A stretch of 64,000 nucleotides of DNA from Rhizobium sp. Leaf306 (GCF_001423425.1 NZ_LMNX01000004.1:186001-250000), one strand, 5' to 3'; shown: positions 22,270-32,164, counted from the stretch's first letter. The notes: generated by a model from the letters alone, not told the origin. Program-made: numbers and translations.

Positions 22270-23292
22270 TCAGCGCCAGCCGAGCGCCGGCGCCACATGC
22301 TTCAGGATCGACTCGATGACATGGGCGTTGTAGTCAACGCCGAGCTGGTTCGGCACGGTCAGAAGCAGCGTATCGGCCTCGGCAATGCCCTCATCCTGGC
22401 GCAGCTCCTCGATCAGGGCTTCCGGTTCTGCCGCATAGGAACGACCAAAGATCGCCCGCGTGCTGTCGTCGATATATCCGACCGAGTCCTGCTCCTTGCC
22501 GCCGCGGCCGAAATAGGCCCGGTCGCGATCGTCCGTCAGCGCAAAGATCGAGCGGCTGACCGATACCCGCGGTTCGCGCTGATGGCCGGCCGCCTTCCAG
22601 GCGTCGCGATAGGCGCGGATCTGCTTTGCCTGCTGGATGTGGAAAGGCTCGCCCGTCTCGTCGTTCTTCAGGGTCGAGCTCTGCAGGTGCATGCCCTTCC
22701 CGGCCGCCCAGACTGCCGTTGCATCGGAGCTTGCGCCCCACCAGATGCGGTCTCGCAGCCCTTCCGAATGCGGCTCCAGACGCAGCATGCCCGGCGGGTT
22801 AGGAAACATCGGGCGCGGGTTGGGTTTGGCAAAACCCTCGCCCTTCAGCACGTCGAGAAAGACTTCGGCGTGGCGGCGGCCCATATCGGCATCCGTCATC
22901 CCCTCGCCCGGCTCGTAGCCAAAATAGCGCCAGCCTTCGATCACCTGTTCCGGCGAACCGCGGCTGATGCCGAGCTGCAGGCGTCCTTTCGAAATCAGAT
23001 CCGCGGATCCCGCGTCCTCCGCCATGTAGAGGGGGTTTTCATAGCGCATATCGATGACGCCGGTGCCGATCTCGATCTTCGACGTGCGCGCACCGACGGC
23101 GGCCAGAAGCGGAAACGGCGAAGCCAGCTGGCGGGCGAAATGGTGAACGCGGAAATAGGCGCCGTCGGCACCGAGTTCTTCGGCAGCGACGGCAAGATCG
23201 ATCGACTGCAACAGCACGTCGCCCGCAGAGCGCGTCTGCGATTGTGGCGACGGCGTCCAGTGGCCGAATGATAGGAAACCGATTTTCTTCAT
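22270..23292 (-). CDS. LLM-class flavin-dependent monooxygenase
   Basis: A 340-residue TIM-barrel protein of the bacterial luciferase-like family. Signatures are GADGAYFRVHHFARQ near the N terminus, then RTSKIEIGTGVIDMRYENPLYMAED and LQLGISRGSPEQ. The ATG at 23292 has GGAG nine bases upstream; an upstream frame to 23346 lacks a ribosome binding site. Such enzymes use reduced FMN or F420 on small organic substrates; the substrate here is unknown. The gene is alone on the minus strand. Confidence 0.88.
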   Translation of the reverse strand: MKKIGFLSFGHWTPSPQSQTRSAGDVLLQSIDLAVAAEELGADGAYFRVHHFARQLASPFPLLAAVGARTSKIEIGTGVIDMRYENPLYMAEDAGSADLISKGRLQLGISRGSPEQVIEGWRYFGYEPGEGMTDADMGRRHAEVFLDVLKGEGFAKPNPRPMFPNPPGMLRLEPHSEGLRDRIWWGASSDATAVWAAGKGMHLQSSTLKNDETGEPFHIQQAKQIRAYRDAWKAAGHQREPRVSVSRSIFALTDDRDRAYFGRGGKEQDSVGYIDDSTRAIFGRSYAAEPEALIEELRQDEGIAEADTLLLTVPNQLGVDYNAHVIESILKHVAPALGWR

Positions 23293-23467
23293 AATAGGGC
23301 TCCGGCAATATGCGCATGAGAAGAGGTGTTGCCCCCTACATGGCATGCCGGAGCAGCATCCGTTAGGGCCCTGCCGCGAATTGGGCGCAGACGGATTGTT
23401 CGCAGATTGCGAACGAGTGTTGTGAAGATGGAATGAAATAGCGTCTGGAGTACCTGTCGGCAGGGTC

Positions 23468-23493
23468 GCGCGGGTGCAACGTCACACCCGCGC
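23468..23493 (-). terminator. Possible terminator hairpin after the cytochrome oxidase subunit IV gene
   Basis: GCGCGGGTG (23468-23476) pairs with CACCCGCGC (23485-23493) over a loop of eight bases. There is no T run on the minus strand, so termination is uncertain. Confidence 0.5.
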
Positions 23494-23514
23494 TCCGACA
23501 GAAACAGATCCGGC

Positions 23515-23739
23515 TTAGCGCAGCAGGAAGACGCCAGCGATATTCAGGATGATGAAAACGATGAGGCCGCCGAGAAGTCCAGCGCCGCCGAAAAAGCCGG
23601 CCGCCATGGCGATCATCAGAACGACGGTGGACATCGTGCCCCATTTTGCAGCGGCCAGAAAACCCTCGTAGGTTTTCTCGTGCTCGCGATAATCCATGGG
23701 AGCACCGGTCTCCATAGGTCCGCTCTGGTGTTTGTCCAT
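23515..23739 (-). CDS. aa3-type cytochrome c oxidase subunit IV
   Basis: A 74-residue protein (75 if the immediately upstream ATG at 23742 is used) matching the alphaproteobacterial COX4_pro family. The soluble stretch MDYREHEKTYEGFLAAAKWGT is followed by a membrane hairpin or helix (VLMIAMAAGFFGGAGLLGGL and FIILNIAGVFLL). AGGAGA is better spaced for the second ATG. It is a small accessory subunit of the terminal oxidase in the inner membrane; the other oxidase genes are not in this window. Confidence 0.88.
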   Translation of the reverse strand: MDKHQSGPMETGAPMDYREHEKTYEGFLAAAKWGTMSTVVLMIAMAAGFFGGAGLLGGLIVFIILNIAGVFLLR

Positions 23740-23910
23740 CATCGATCTCCTTCAACGCCGCGCCCACGAGCCGATCACGGCGGGGTGGCGCGGTAGCCTC
23801 CTCCTCGCTCTTCGAATCCTTGGCAGATCACCGAAAAGCGCCTCTCGATCCAGATTACACACACCGCTTCAAAGCGCAATCGCGCCACGCCGCGGCTGGT
23901 GCTTTAACAC

Positions 23911-24669
23911 CTACTCGGCGAACGCCATTTCCTGAGAGGTCGGCCTTCCCGCGATCCTCGCGGTCGGCAGAACGGTGAGTGGCGGACTGTCGAACTGCGC
24001 TTCGTTGCCGAACATCATCCGCCGTTCATAGGCCTCCGACCGGAACAACGGGAACCGCCGCATCAACTGCGGCCTTACCTCCTTGACACGTGACGCAAGA
24101 AGCGTGAGCTCGAAGCCGTAGATGCCGGCCATCGTTGGCGGCACGACGATATCCGCCAGGAAGATGCGCTTGTAAAACGAGGCATGCGGCGGGCGGATGT
24201 GCTGCAACACCCGGTCGGCATCGAAATGGATCGCAGCCATGATGCTGGGCCGCAGCGTGATATAAGGGATCGTCGGCAATTCGGCGACGACAGCCGGATC
24301 GACCGCAAACCGGGCCGGGTCGATCAGCGTCATCCCGGCATCGAGGAAAGCGTGGACCGCATCGGGAAACACGCCTGTCGACTGGCACACACGATGGTCA
24401 GGCGTCACGTAATGGACGCGGATCGTCGCGATGAGTTCTTCGTAATGATGAATGCCGAAGACATAGGCGTTGCGGTCGAAATCGATCTCATCGAGCATGT
24501 CCACCGCACCGACGGGGAGAACATCCTGCGCCTTGTAGGCTTTGTATCTTAATCTGGCGATATCTTCGAAATCTTCGGCGCTCTGAATGCGGCGGTATTC
24601 GATGTGGTCGAGGGATGCGAGGAGCTTTTCGGAAAATGGTGCTTCAGGAACAGATTGCTTTATCGGCAT
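23911..24669 (-). CDS. FeeM/LuxI-like N-acyltransferase domain protein
   Basis: A 252-residue protein with the look of the N-acyl amino acid synthase (FeeM) branch of the GNAT/autoinducer-synthase fold. The motif RIQSAEDFEDIARLRYKAY resembles the LRYxxY region of acyl-homoserine-lactone synthases and FeeM, followed by acidic and arginine residues in LDEIDFDRNAYVFGIHH and IATIRVHYVTP. In the family such enzymes join an acyl chain from acyl carrier protein to an amino group; product and signalling role here are inference. There is no strong ribosome binding site. A canonical CtrA site lies 20-34 bases upstream. The gene stands alone behind a GGDEF-EAL gene on the same strand. Confidence 0.65.
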   Translation of the reverse strand: MPIKQSVPEAPFSEKLLASLDHIEYRRIQSAEDFEDIARLRYKAYKAQDVLPVGAVDMLDEIDFDRNAYVFGIHHYEELIATIRVHYVTPDHRVCQSTGVFPDAVHAFLDAGMTLIDPARFAVDPAVVAELPTIPYITLRPSIMAAIHFDADRVLQHIRPPHASFYKRIFLADIVVPPTMAGIYGFELTLLASRVKEVRPQLMRRFPLFRSEAYERRMMFGNEAQFDSPPLTVLPTARIAGRPTSQEMAFAE

Positions 24670-24688
24670 GTGAATTATCCATGGGACG

Positions 24689-24703
24689 TTAACCCAGGAT
24701 TAA
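24689..24703 (-). promoter_or_regulatory. CtrA-type binding site upstream of the FeeM-like gene
   Basis: TTAACCCAGGATTAA matches the alphaproteobacterial cell-cycle regulator consensus TTAA-N7-TTAA, and with the following C also TTAAC-N6-TTAAC. It lies 20-34 bases before the ATG. Further TTAA half sites occur at 24743-24746, 24753-24756 and 24767-24770 in the same AT-rich stretch. Binding is predicted, not shown. Confidence 0.6.
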
Positions 24704-24834
24704 CCGTGAACTGAGCCTTGATCGCAATCGCCGAAATTATGTTTAACAAACTTTAAACAGAAATAGTTAACCGCCAACGGTAACCTTATGCCGCGGGTGC
24801 AAAAAATAGCCCGTGAAGATATGGGGAAGCGCGT

Positions 24835-27159
24835 CTAGCCAGCCGCGCTCAGTGACCGCGGCGCGTCGTTCTTGCGGCCCGATACGGCACGACTACCCGC
24901 CTTGCTGAGAGCAACGCCGTTAACGCGCAGACTCTCCAGCGCATCGACCGGCACCGGCGGCGAGAAGATGTAGCCCTGAACCAGGTCCGCAAAATTGTGC
25001 TTGCGCACGAGATCCAGCTGTTCCTGGGTTTCGACGCCTTCGAGAACGATGCGGAGATCGAGCTCGCGTGAAAGATGCACGATGCCGCTCAAAAGCTTCA
25101 TGCGGCGCGGATCGGTACCGATGTCGCGCACGAAGGCGCGGTCGATCTTGACGATATCGATCGGCAGGGAATCCAGATAGCTGAGGCTCGAGAACCCGGT
25201 GCCGAAATCGTCGATTGCGATCGTCACGCCGTTGGCGCGCAACCGGCTGAGCGTCGCACTCACGGCGACAGGCTCCTCCATGAAGCAGCTTTCGGTTACT
25301 TCCAGATGCAGCCGTGCGGCAGGCAGACTGTACCGCGCCAAAGTCTCGGCCACCATTGCCGTGATCGCACCGCCACGAAGATCCTTGACCGAGAGATTGA
25401 CGGAGACCGCCATACCGCCCGACCATTCGGCGCAGTCGGCGCATGCCTTGTCCAGCACGAACCGGGTGACGTCCGAAATCAGGCCCATGCTTTCGGCAAG
25501 CGGGATGAAAATGTTGGGGCCGATCCAGCCGCGCTCGGGATGCGACCATCTCACCAGTGCCTCGCAGCATTCCATCTCGGACCCGTCCGGCCGGTACATC
25601 GGCTGGTAGACGACGGACAGATGGCCGTTTTCGATGGCATGGCGCAGATCGGTCCGCAGACGCTGCTCGGCCACATACCGACCATCCATTTCCGGCCTGA
25701 AGGTTCTAACCGTGCCGTTGCCGGTCGACTTTGCCTCGTTGAGGGCAAGGTCCGCCTTGATCTGCCAGGATTCCATGTCGAAATCTTCAGCGGGCAGAAT
25801 GACGCAACCGCTGTTGAGCGATACCGAAAGACTAAGCCCGTCGACCCGGTAATCCCCCTCGAATGTCCGGTGAATCTCGCGGATACGCGCCTCGATCGCG
25901 CAAGAACCGTCTTTACCGGTCACCAGCAGAACGAACTCGTCGCCCACCAGCCGGCCGATCAGAACCTCGTCGCTCGCAAACGCCGCTGCCCGTTCGGCAA
26001 TTGCTGCAAGAAGCTTGTCGCCCACCACATGGCCGCGCATGTCGTTGACATGCTTGAACCCGTCGACATCAAGAATGGCAAGTCCGGCCCACATCTCCGG
26101 ACCTGCATTTGCCAGCCGACGTTTGACCTGTTCGGTGAAATGTCCCCGTGTCGGCAGGCCGGTCAGCGTGTCGAAACGAACAAGGTGAAGGATTTTCTCT
26201 TCGGCAGCGACCCTTGCGCTGACATCCTCGAAGATCATCACGAGACCGCCCTCGGAACGGCGGCTGAGCGAGAATTCCAGATAGGTGTCGTCATTGAGAC
26301 GAAGCAGCGTCTTGCCCGCCTGCCCTTCCAGTAGGCCGCCGATCTGCGTCAGGATCTCGTCCGGAAACGCGTTTTCGCGGTCGCGCAGGGCGGCAATGAA
26401 ACTCGCACCCATCAGGTCTTCGGCATCGCCCAGTCCCAGCAATTCGTGCGCGCGCCGGTTGACGACCTGCACCCGGCCATCGGCGTCCAGCATGATCAGC
26501 GCATGCGTCATGGTGCTGAGCGCACTGTCGAGCTGGTCGGCAACCGTCTTCATCTCGCGCGAAACGATGACGTTCTTGTAGAGAAATTCCCGCACCCCCG
26601 TCGCCATCGACTGGGTGGTCAACCCGAACGGCACGAGAAAGAGCGCCATCAGCGCAAGATTGATTTCGCCGGTCAGCACGCAGGCAATGATCAGCGGCAA
26701 GCAGCAGCCGGTCGTCTGCAGCGCAACCGCGCGAGCAGACCCGTAGTTGCGGCCGACGATCGACACCATCGACGCCATGGTGACCGCGATGCACATGAAG
26801 GCGGCCATCATGTCCCGCAGGACAAGAACCGCATAGGCGCTGCTGATACCGAGAAGGAAAGCAGTCGCCGCGGCGCCGTAGACGTAGCGTGTTTCCCAGC
26901 TTTCGATCTCGTCGCGGGAAAGAACCGCACGGTCGAGACTGTCGAAGCGGCGGAACGAGATGACCCGGAACGTGAAGACGGCCAAGAACACCGCAATCAG
27001 CATGATATAGAAGGTAGAGCCCGTCGTCGCAAAAATCACTGCGCACGACAGGATATGGACCACCATGCCAGTCCACAGCGTTCCACGATTTCTAAACAGC
27101 GATTCGACGAACGACAGATAAACTTCTGTCGGCAGCGTTTGCGCTTCCGCATTCTTCAT
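24835..27159 (-). CDS. Membrane-bound PAS-GGDEF-EAL cyclic-di-GMP protein
   Basis: A 774-residue signalling protein. About six membrane helices occupy residues 25-185, a PAS-like domain follows (LDSALSTMTHALIMLDADGRV), then GGDEF (about 325-485) and EAL (about 500-750) domains. The diguanylate cyclase signature reads GRLVGDEF, so the first Gly of GGDEF is Val and no RxxD inhibitory site is evident. The EAL domain keeps CEALVRW, SVNLS, LEVTES, IDDFGTG, VKIDR, LEGVET and the final Gln, so phosphodiesterase activity is likely. ATG 27159 is chosen over 27180 because only it has GGGA upstream. Confidence 0.9.
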   Translation of the reverse strand: MKNAEAQTLPTEVYLSFVESLFRNRGTLWTGMVVHILSCAVIFATTGSTFYIMLIAVFLAVFTFRVISFRRFDSLDRAVLSRDEIESWETRYVYGAAATAFLLGISSAYAVLVLRDMMAAFMCIAVTMASMVSIVGRNYGSARAVALQTTGCCLPLIIACVLTGEINLALMALFLVPFGLTTQSMATGVREFLYKNVIVSREMKTVADQLDSALSTMTHALIMLDADGRVQVVNRRAHELLGLGDAEDLMGASFIAALRDRENAFPDEILTQIGGLLEGQAGKTLLRLNDDTYLEFSLSRRSEGGLVMIFEDVSARVAAEEKILHLVRFDTLTGLPTRGHFTEQVKRRLANAGPEMWAGLAILDVDGFKHVNDMRGHVVGDKLLAAIAERAAAFASDEVLIGRLVGDEFVLLVTGKDGSCAIEARIREIHRTFEGDYRVDGLSLSVSLNSGCVILPAEDFDMESWQIKADLALNEAKSTGNGTVRTFRPEMDGRYVAEQRLRTDLRHAIENGHLSVVYQPMYRPDGSEMECCEALVRWSHPERGWIGPNIFIPLAESMGLISDVTRFVLDKACADCAEWSGGMAVSVNLSVKDLRGGAITAMVAETLARYSLPAARLHLEVTESCFMEEPVAVSATLSRLRANGVTIAIDDFGTGFSSLSYLDSLPIDIVKIDRAFVRDIGTDPRRMKLLSGIVHLSRELDLRIVLEGVETQEQLDLVRKHNFADLVQGYIFSPPVPVDALESLRVNGVALSKAGSRAVSGRKNDAPRSLSAAG

Positions 27160-27461
27160 AGGGGCACATTCCCTTGCCATCAGACCGACAATGGAGAAAA
27201 CGTTTTAAAAATTGATTGTTGTCGGAGTGCGACCCCTTGGATTGTGGGGGTTCGTCGAAAAGCGATCAATGAACGGTAACAGGGATTGCTAAAACTCTCC
27301 AAACTCAATTATGCGCTCTCGCGACCACCTTCGCAATAATATTTCGCGGAATGCCTGGAAACGGCATTTATGCGACCTATGGGGGTCTTTTCTTTTAATA
27401 AGCGTTCGTTTACATCGCCTCATTCGGGCAGAGGTAAAGACCTGCTGGGGAGCGAGCGAGT
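27160..27461. other. Divergent promoter region of the GGDEF-EAL gene and the TRAP permease genes
   Basis: About 300 AT-richer bases. Two inverted repeats are visible: AAAACGTTTT (27197-27206) and CCGACAA/TTGTCGG (27185-27191 and 27219-27225). No coding sequence is supported. Confidence 0.45.
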
Positions 27462-28001
27462 ATGGCGGGCCTGTTGAAATTCAGCGCGTTAATTGACCGT
27501 GTCAGCGAAATCGTCGGAAAATTTGCGGGTTATCTCGTTCTGGCCTGCTGCCTGATCAGTGCCGGTAATGCCTGCATTCGCTATGCGTTCAACTACAGCT
27601 CGAATGGCTGGCTGGAAATCCAGTGGTATCTGTTCGCGTTTATCGTTCTCTTGGGCGCATCCCATACGCTTCGTCTCAACGAACACGTCCGCGTCGATCT
27701 GATCTACGGCGCCGTCTCGGATCGCAAGCGGTTGTGGATCGATGCGATCGGCCTGGTGATCTTTCTGATCCCAGCATGCCTCTTTCTGGCATGGCTGTCC
27801 TGGCCGTTCTTCTCCCTGTCTTTCATGCAAGGCGAAGTGTCTTCGAATGCCGGCGGCCTGATCCGCTGGCCCGTCAAATTCATCATCGTCTCGGGGTTCG
27901 TGCTCCTTGCCTTTCAGGGCCTGTCCGAGCTGATTAAGCGGATCGCCGGCCTTACAGGCACCCTCCAGGTCGACACGACCTACGAAAAGCCACTGCAATA
28001 A
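27462..28001 (+). CDS. TRAP transporter small permease (DctQ-like)
   Basis: A 179-residue inner-membrane protein with four hydrophobic helices (for example GYLVLACCLISAGNACIRY, WYLFAFIVLLGASHTL, IGLVIFLIPACLFLAWL, FIIVSGFVLLAFQGLS). The middle segment NEHVRVDLIYG is the DctQ family signature. It starts with a good GGGGAG site and is followed after 31 bases by the large permease. TRAP transporters import organic acids with a sodium or proton gradient and a periplasmic binding protein. Confidence 0.93.
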   Translation: MAGLLKFSALIDRVSEIVGKFAGYLVLACCLISAGNACIRYAFNYSSNGWLEIQWYLFAFIVLLGASHTLRLNEHVRVDLIYGAVSDRKRLWIDAIGLVIFLIPACLFLAWLSWPFFSLSFMQGEVSSNAGGLIRWPVKFIIVSGFVLLAFQGLSELIKRIAGLTGTLQVDTTYEKPLQ

Positions 28002-28032
28002 GACCGCGCCATTCCGGGGGGAAACCAAGCTC

Positions 28033-29550
28033 ATGTTTGAATACGGCGTAATGCCACCGGCCATGTTTCTGGGCATGATCATTTTCATGCTTTACGGCTT
28101 TCCGGTCGCCTTTTCCCTTTCCGCGGTCGGGCTGTTTTTCGGCTTCCTGGGTATCTACACCGGTCATTTCGAATATGCGTTCATGCAGGCCCTGCCGCTG
28201 CGCATTTTCGGCATCGTCTCCAACGACCTGCTTCTCGCCATTCCCTTCTTCACCTTCATGGGTGCCATTCTTGAACGCTGCGGTCTTGCCGAGGACCTGC
28301 TCGAAGGCACCGGAAAACTGTTCGGCGCAATTCCCGGCGGCCTTGCCTATGCGGTGATCATCGTGGGCGCAATTCTCGGCGCCATCACCGGCACGGTTGC
28401 CGCATCCGTCATCACCATGGGTGTGATTTCCCTGCCGATCATGCTGAAATACGGCTACAATCCGCGGCTGGCGACCGGCGTGATTGCAGCCTCCGGCACC
28501 ATCACTCAGGTCATCCCGCCGTCGCTCGTCCTCATCGTTCTGGCCGATCAGCTCGGCCGTTCGGTCGGCGACATGTATCTCGGCGCCATCGGTCCTTCGA
28601 TCCTGCAGGTCGTGATCTTCCTGCTGTTCATTCTCTTCACCTCGATCGTCCGGCCCCAGGATGTTCCGGCGCTGCCGCCGGAGGCCCGCGGCGAACTCAA
28701 TGCCGCGCTGGTGTTGAGAGTGCTGTGGGGCATGGTCCCTTCGGTCGTGCTGATCTTCCTTGTCCTCGGCACCCTGTTCATGGGACTTGCCACACCGACG
28801 GAAGCCGGCGCGCTCGGCGTCGTCGGCGCCATGGCGCTTGCTGCCATGCACCGCCGCCTGACCTGGGACCTCGTCAAGCAGGCCATGCATTCGACAATGA
28901 CGATCACCTCGATGGTCGTCTTCATCCTCGTCGGTGCCACCTGCTTCAGCCTTGTGTTCCAGGGCATGAACGGTGGGCTTTGGATCGAATTCCTGCTGTC
29001 TCATATTCCGGGCGGCGCCCTCGGCTTCCTGATCTTCGTCAACATCTTCATTTTCTTCCTGGCGTTCTTCCTGGATTTCTTCGAGATCGCCTTTATCGTC
29101 CTGCCGATGCTGGCGCCGGTCGCAACGGCGCTCGGCATCGACCTGATCTGGTTCGGCGTGCTGCTCTGCGTCAACATGCAGACCTCGTTCATGCACCCGC
29201 CATTCGGCTTCGCACTCTTCTACCTGCGATCGATCGCGCCGAAGACTGTGAAGACGAAGGACATCTATCTCGGCGCCATTCCGTGGCTCGGGATGCAGCT
29301 GATCCTCGTCGCCATCATCATCTTCTGGCCGGAATCCGTCACCTACTGGCTGGACAAGGCTCCAGACGTCGATCTCAATACGATCAAGATCGAAATCCCC
29401 GGCTTCGGCAATGATAGCGGCAACAACCAGATGCCCAATTTTGGCCTGCCGCCGATGGATGGTGCGCCCGGTCAGGGCGGCGGCGCGCAACCTGCCCCCG
29501 GACTACCCGGCATGCCCAACTTCGGCGAGCCACCCAAGATCAACCCGTAA
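28033..29550 (+). CDS. TRAP transporter large permease (DctM-like)
   Basis: A 505-residue inner-membrane protein with about twelve helices; GVIAASGTITQVIPPSLVLIVL and TPTEAGALGVVGAM are DctM signatures. After the last helix it has an unusual soluble tail of about 55 residues rich in Gly, Pro, Asn and Met, with PNFGLPP and PNFGEPP repeated. The branch is the mannitol/chloroaromatic type by resemblance. It converges with the binding-protein gene, so the three genes are not one operon. Confidence 0.93.
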   Translation: MFEYGVMPPAMFLGMIIFMLYGFPVAFSLSAVGLFFGFLGIYTGHFEYAFMQALPLRIFGIVSNDLLLAIPFFTFMGAILERCGLAEDLLEGTGKLFGAIPGGLAYAVIIVGAILGAITGTVAASVITMGVISLPIMLKYGYNPRLATGVIAASGTITQVIPPSLVLIVLADQLGRSVGDMYLGAIGPSILQVVIFLLFILFTSIVRPQDVPALPPEARGELNAALVLRVLWGMVPSVVLIFLVLGTLFMGLATPTEAGALGVVGAMALAAMHRRLTWDLVKQAMHSTMTITSMVVFILVGATCFSLVFQGMNGGLWIEFLLSHIPGGALGFLIFVNIFIFFLAFFLDFFEIAFIVLPMLAPVATALGIDLIWFGVLLCVNMQTSFMHPPFGFALFYLRSIAPKTVKTKDIYLGAIPWLGMQLILVAIIIFWPESVTYWLDKAPDVDLNTIKIEIPGFGNDSGNNQMPNFGLPPMDGAPGQGGGAQPAPGLPGMPNFGEPPKINP

Positions 29551-29627
29551 CGGCTTCGTCTTGCCAGAAAACCGGTGCAGTAGTACATTGGAGTGGAGAG
29601 CAAAGCGCGAACTCTGCCCTCCGTTTG

Positions 29628-29717
29628 TTATTTGACTAGGAAATTGAGCCGGACGGACACTGACCAGCCCGTCCGGTATTTCCTAACCAGCAACGTAATA
29701 CTCAGTGGAAACCACAT
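29628..29717 (-). CDS. Possible 29-residue small protein
   Basis: ATG at 29717 preceded by AGGAGGTGAT, a full complement of the 16S tail, with 7 bases between GGAGG and ATG. The ORF encodes 29 residues beginning MWFPLSITLLVRKYRTG and ends in TAA; it is hydrophobic then basic. A promoter-like TCGACA-N16-TATGAT lies upstream (29857-29830). The 3' half lies in a long stem-loop. I do not recognise the peptide. The plus strand alternatively shows an anti-Shine-Dalgarno CACCTCCT that could belong to a small RNA. Confidence 0.4.
   Translation of the reverse strand: MWFPLSITLLVRKYRTGWSVSVRLNFLVK
29637..29685. terminator. Long stem-loop after the TRAP large permease gene
   Basis: TAGGAAAT (29637-29644) and CCGGACGG (29649-29656) pair with CCGTCCGG (29669-29676) and ATTTCCTA (29678-29685). 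There is no T run after it on the plus strand. It may end or stabilise the permease mRNA. Confidence 0.55.
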
Positions 29718-29829
29718 CGCATCACCTCCTGTTCGACGGCAAGGCTTTTGCCTAAAAGTCGGGGAAGCCCGTCTTCACCGATACTCCGGCTGGCCACGGA
29801 GTGCTCTGCTTTTGCCTTCGAACGCCACC

Positions 29830-29857
29830 ATCATAGATACCAGCGTGTGATTGTCGA
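29830..29857 (-). promoter_or_regulatory. Candidate sigma-70 promoter for the small ORF
   Basis: On the minus strand TCGACA (29857-29852) and TATGAT (29835-29830) are 16 bases apart, about 105 bases upstream of the ATG at 29717. Judged by eye only. Confidence 0.35.
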
Positions 29858-29932
29858 GCCGACACAACCGGGCATACGTGCAGCGCGTCTATTGCGTGAA
29901 TCCAGTCCGGCGCCATCCCTCAGCTGCAAAAG

Positions 29933-29959
29933 AAAACCCCGGACCTTGCGATCCGGGGT
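29933..29959 (-). terminator. Rho-independent terminator of the TRAP binding-protein gene
   Basis: ACCCCGGA (29936-29943) pairs with TCCGGGGT (29952-29959); on the minus strand the stem is followed by TTTTC. Confidence 0.8.
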
Positions 29960-29986
29960 ACGTGTCTAAGCAACGCTGTGGAAAGA

Positions 29987-31177
<1,191 letters not shown>

Positions 31178-31184
31178 TCATGTT

Positions 31185-31204
31185 GCTTGAAAGCTTGCAA
31201 GCAG
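31185..31204 (-). promoter_or_regulatory. Inverted repeat upstream of the TRAP binding-protein gene
   Basis: TGCTTG (31185-31190) and CAAGCA (31199-31204) form an inverted repeat with eight bases between, about 80 bases before the start codon. It could be an operator. No regulator gene is next to it. Confidence 0.3.
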
Positions 31205-31363
31205 ACCATGTAACAATGACGGCGGGCCAAGGTTAAACCGCATTATACTTTCGTCTTCCGCGATCGTCGTGGTTCACGCTGCACGGCGTCGCTACGGCTT
31301 GACTTCACCCCGCCTCCGGCAGCAATACGGGATAAGAACCACTGCCCCGCCTGGAGATTGTTC

Positions 31364-32164
31364 ATGCCCGTCTCGTGCCGCAAGCCCATCGTCGCCGTTC
31401 CCGCCGATCTCAGGCAATTCGAAGGCGCCCTCTGGCACGCCACACCCAACCAGTATGTCAATGCGGCGCTGAAAGTGGCGGACGTCATGAGCTTCATCGT
31501 TCCCGCCTTCGAGGAGGGCAACGATGTCGACACGATCCTCGACCGGGTCGACGGCGTGCTGGTTTCCGGCGCCGTCAGCAACGTCCACCCGTCGCTTTAC
31601 GGCCGCGAAGCGACCGAGGGAGACGGCCCCTTCGATCACGGCCGCGACGCCACCTCGCTGCCGATGATCCGCCGCGCGATCGAGCGCGGCATTCCGCTTC
31701 TCGCCATCTGTCGCGGCATCCAGGAGCTGAATGTCGCGCTGGGTGGCACGCTGGCAAGCGAGATCCAGGATCAGCCGGGCAACTGGGACCACCGCAAGCC
31801 CGACGTGCCAGACCGCGACGCGATGTACGCGATCCGCCAGCCGGTCTTCGTCAAGGAAGGATCCTGCATCGCGGATTTCCTCGGATTTTCCGGCGAAGTC
31901 CAGGTGAATTCGCTCCACCGCCAGGCGATTGCAAAGACCGCTACCCGCCTGAAGGTGGAGGCGACGGCCGCAGACGGCACGATCGAGGCGGTGTCGGTGA
32001 TCGACGCGAAGAATTTCGCCGTTGGCGTCCAGTGGCATCCGGAATACTGGGCCGAAACCGATGCGCCCTCGGCCGCCCTGTTCAAGGCGTTCGGCGATGC
32101 GGTCCGCGCCTACGCGGCATCGGCGAGCGGTGAGACCAGCACACCGGTTGCCCGCACCGCGTGA
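31364..32164 (+). CDS. Class I glutamine amidotransferase-like hydrolase, PuuD/peptidase C26 type
   Basis: A 266-residue protein of the gamma-glutamyl-gamma-aminobutyrate hydrolase family. The nucleophile is in LLAICRGIQELNVALGG and the His-Glu pair in VQWHPEYW; VNSLHRQAI is also typical. In the polyamine pathway PuuD releases GABA from gamma-glutamyl-GABA. The ATG at 31364 is chosen over the TTG at 31358 because GGAG is better placed. It stands alone on the plus strand, so the pathway is inferred from family only. Confidence 0.85.
   Translation: MPVSCRKPIVAVPADLRQFEGALWHATPNQYVNAALKVADVMSFIVPAFEEGNDVDTILDRVDGVLVSGAVSNVHPSLYGREATEGDGPFDHGRDATSLPMIRRAIERGIPLLAICRGIQELNVALGGTLASEIQDQPGNWDHRKPDVPDRDAMYAIRQPVFVKEGSCIADFLGFSGEVQVNSLHRQAIAKTATRLKVEATAADGTIEAVSVIDAKNFAVGVQWHPEYWAETDAPSAALFKAFGDAVRAYAASASGETSTPVARTA

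Larger units (their letters stand above)
29551..29986. other. Intergenic region between the converging TRAP genes
   Basis: 436 bases. It contains a long stem-loop at 29637-29685, a 29-codon ORF on the minus strand (29628-29717) with a perfect Shine-Dalgarno sequence, a candidate minus-strand promoter (29830-29857) and the terminator of the binding-protein gene (29933-29959). Beyond these I see nothing. Confidence 0.6.

Noticed and set aside
27952..29490. A 512-codon very charged open frame opposite the TRAP large permease
   Set aside because: The hydrophobic codons of the permease read backwards give Asp/Glu/His/Arg-rich sequence; it is a shadow.
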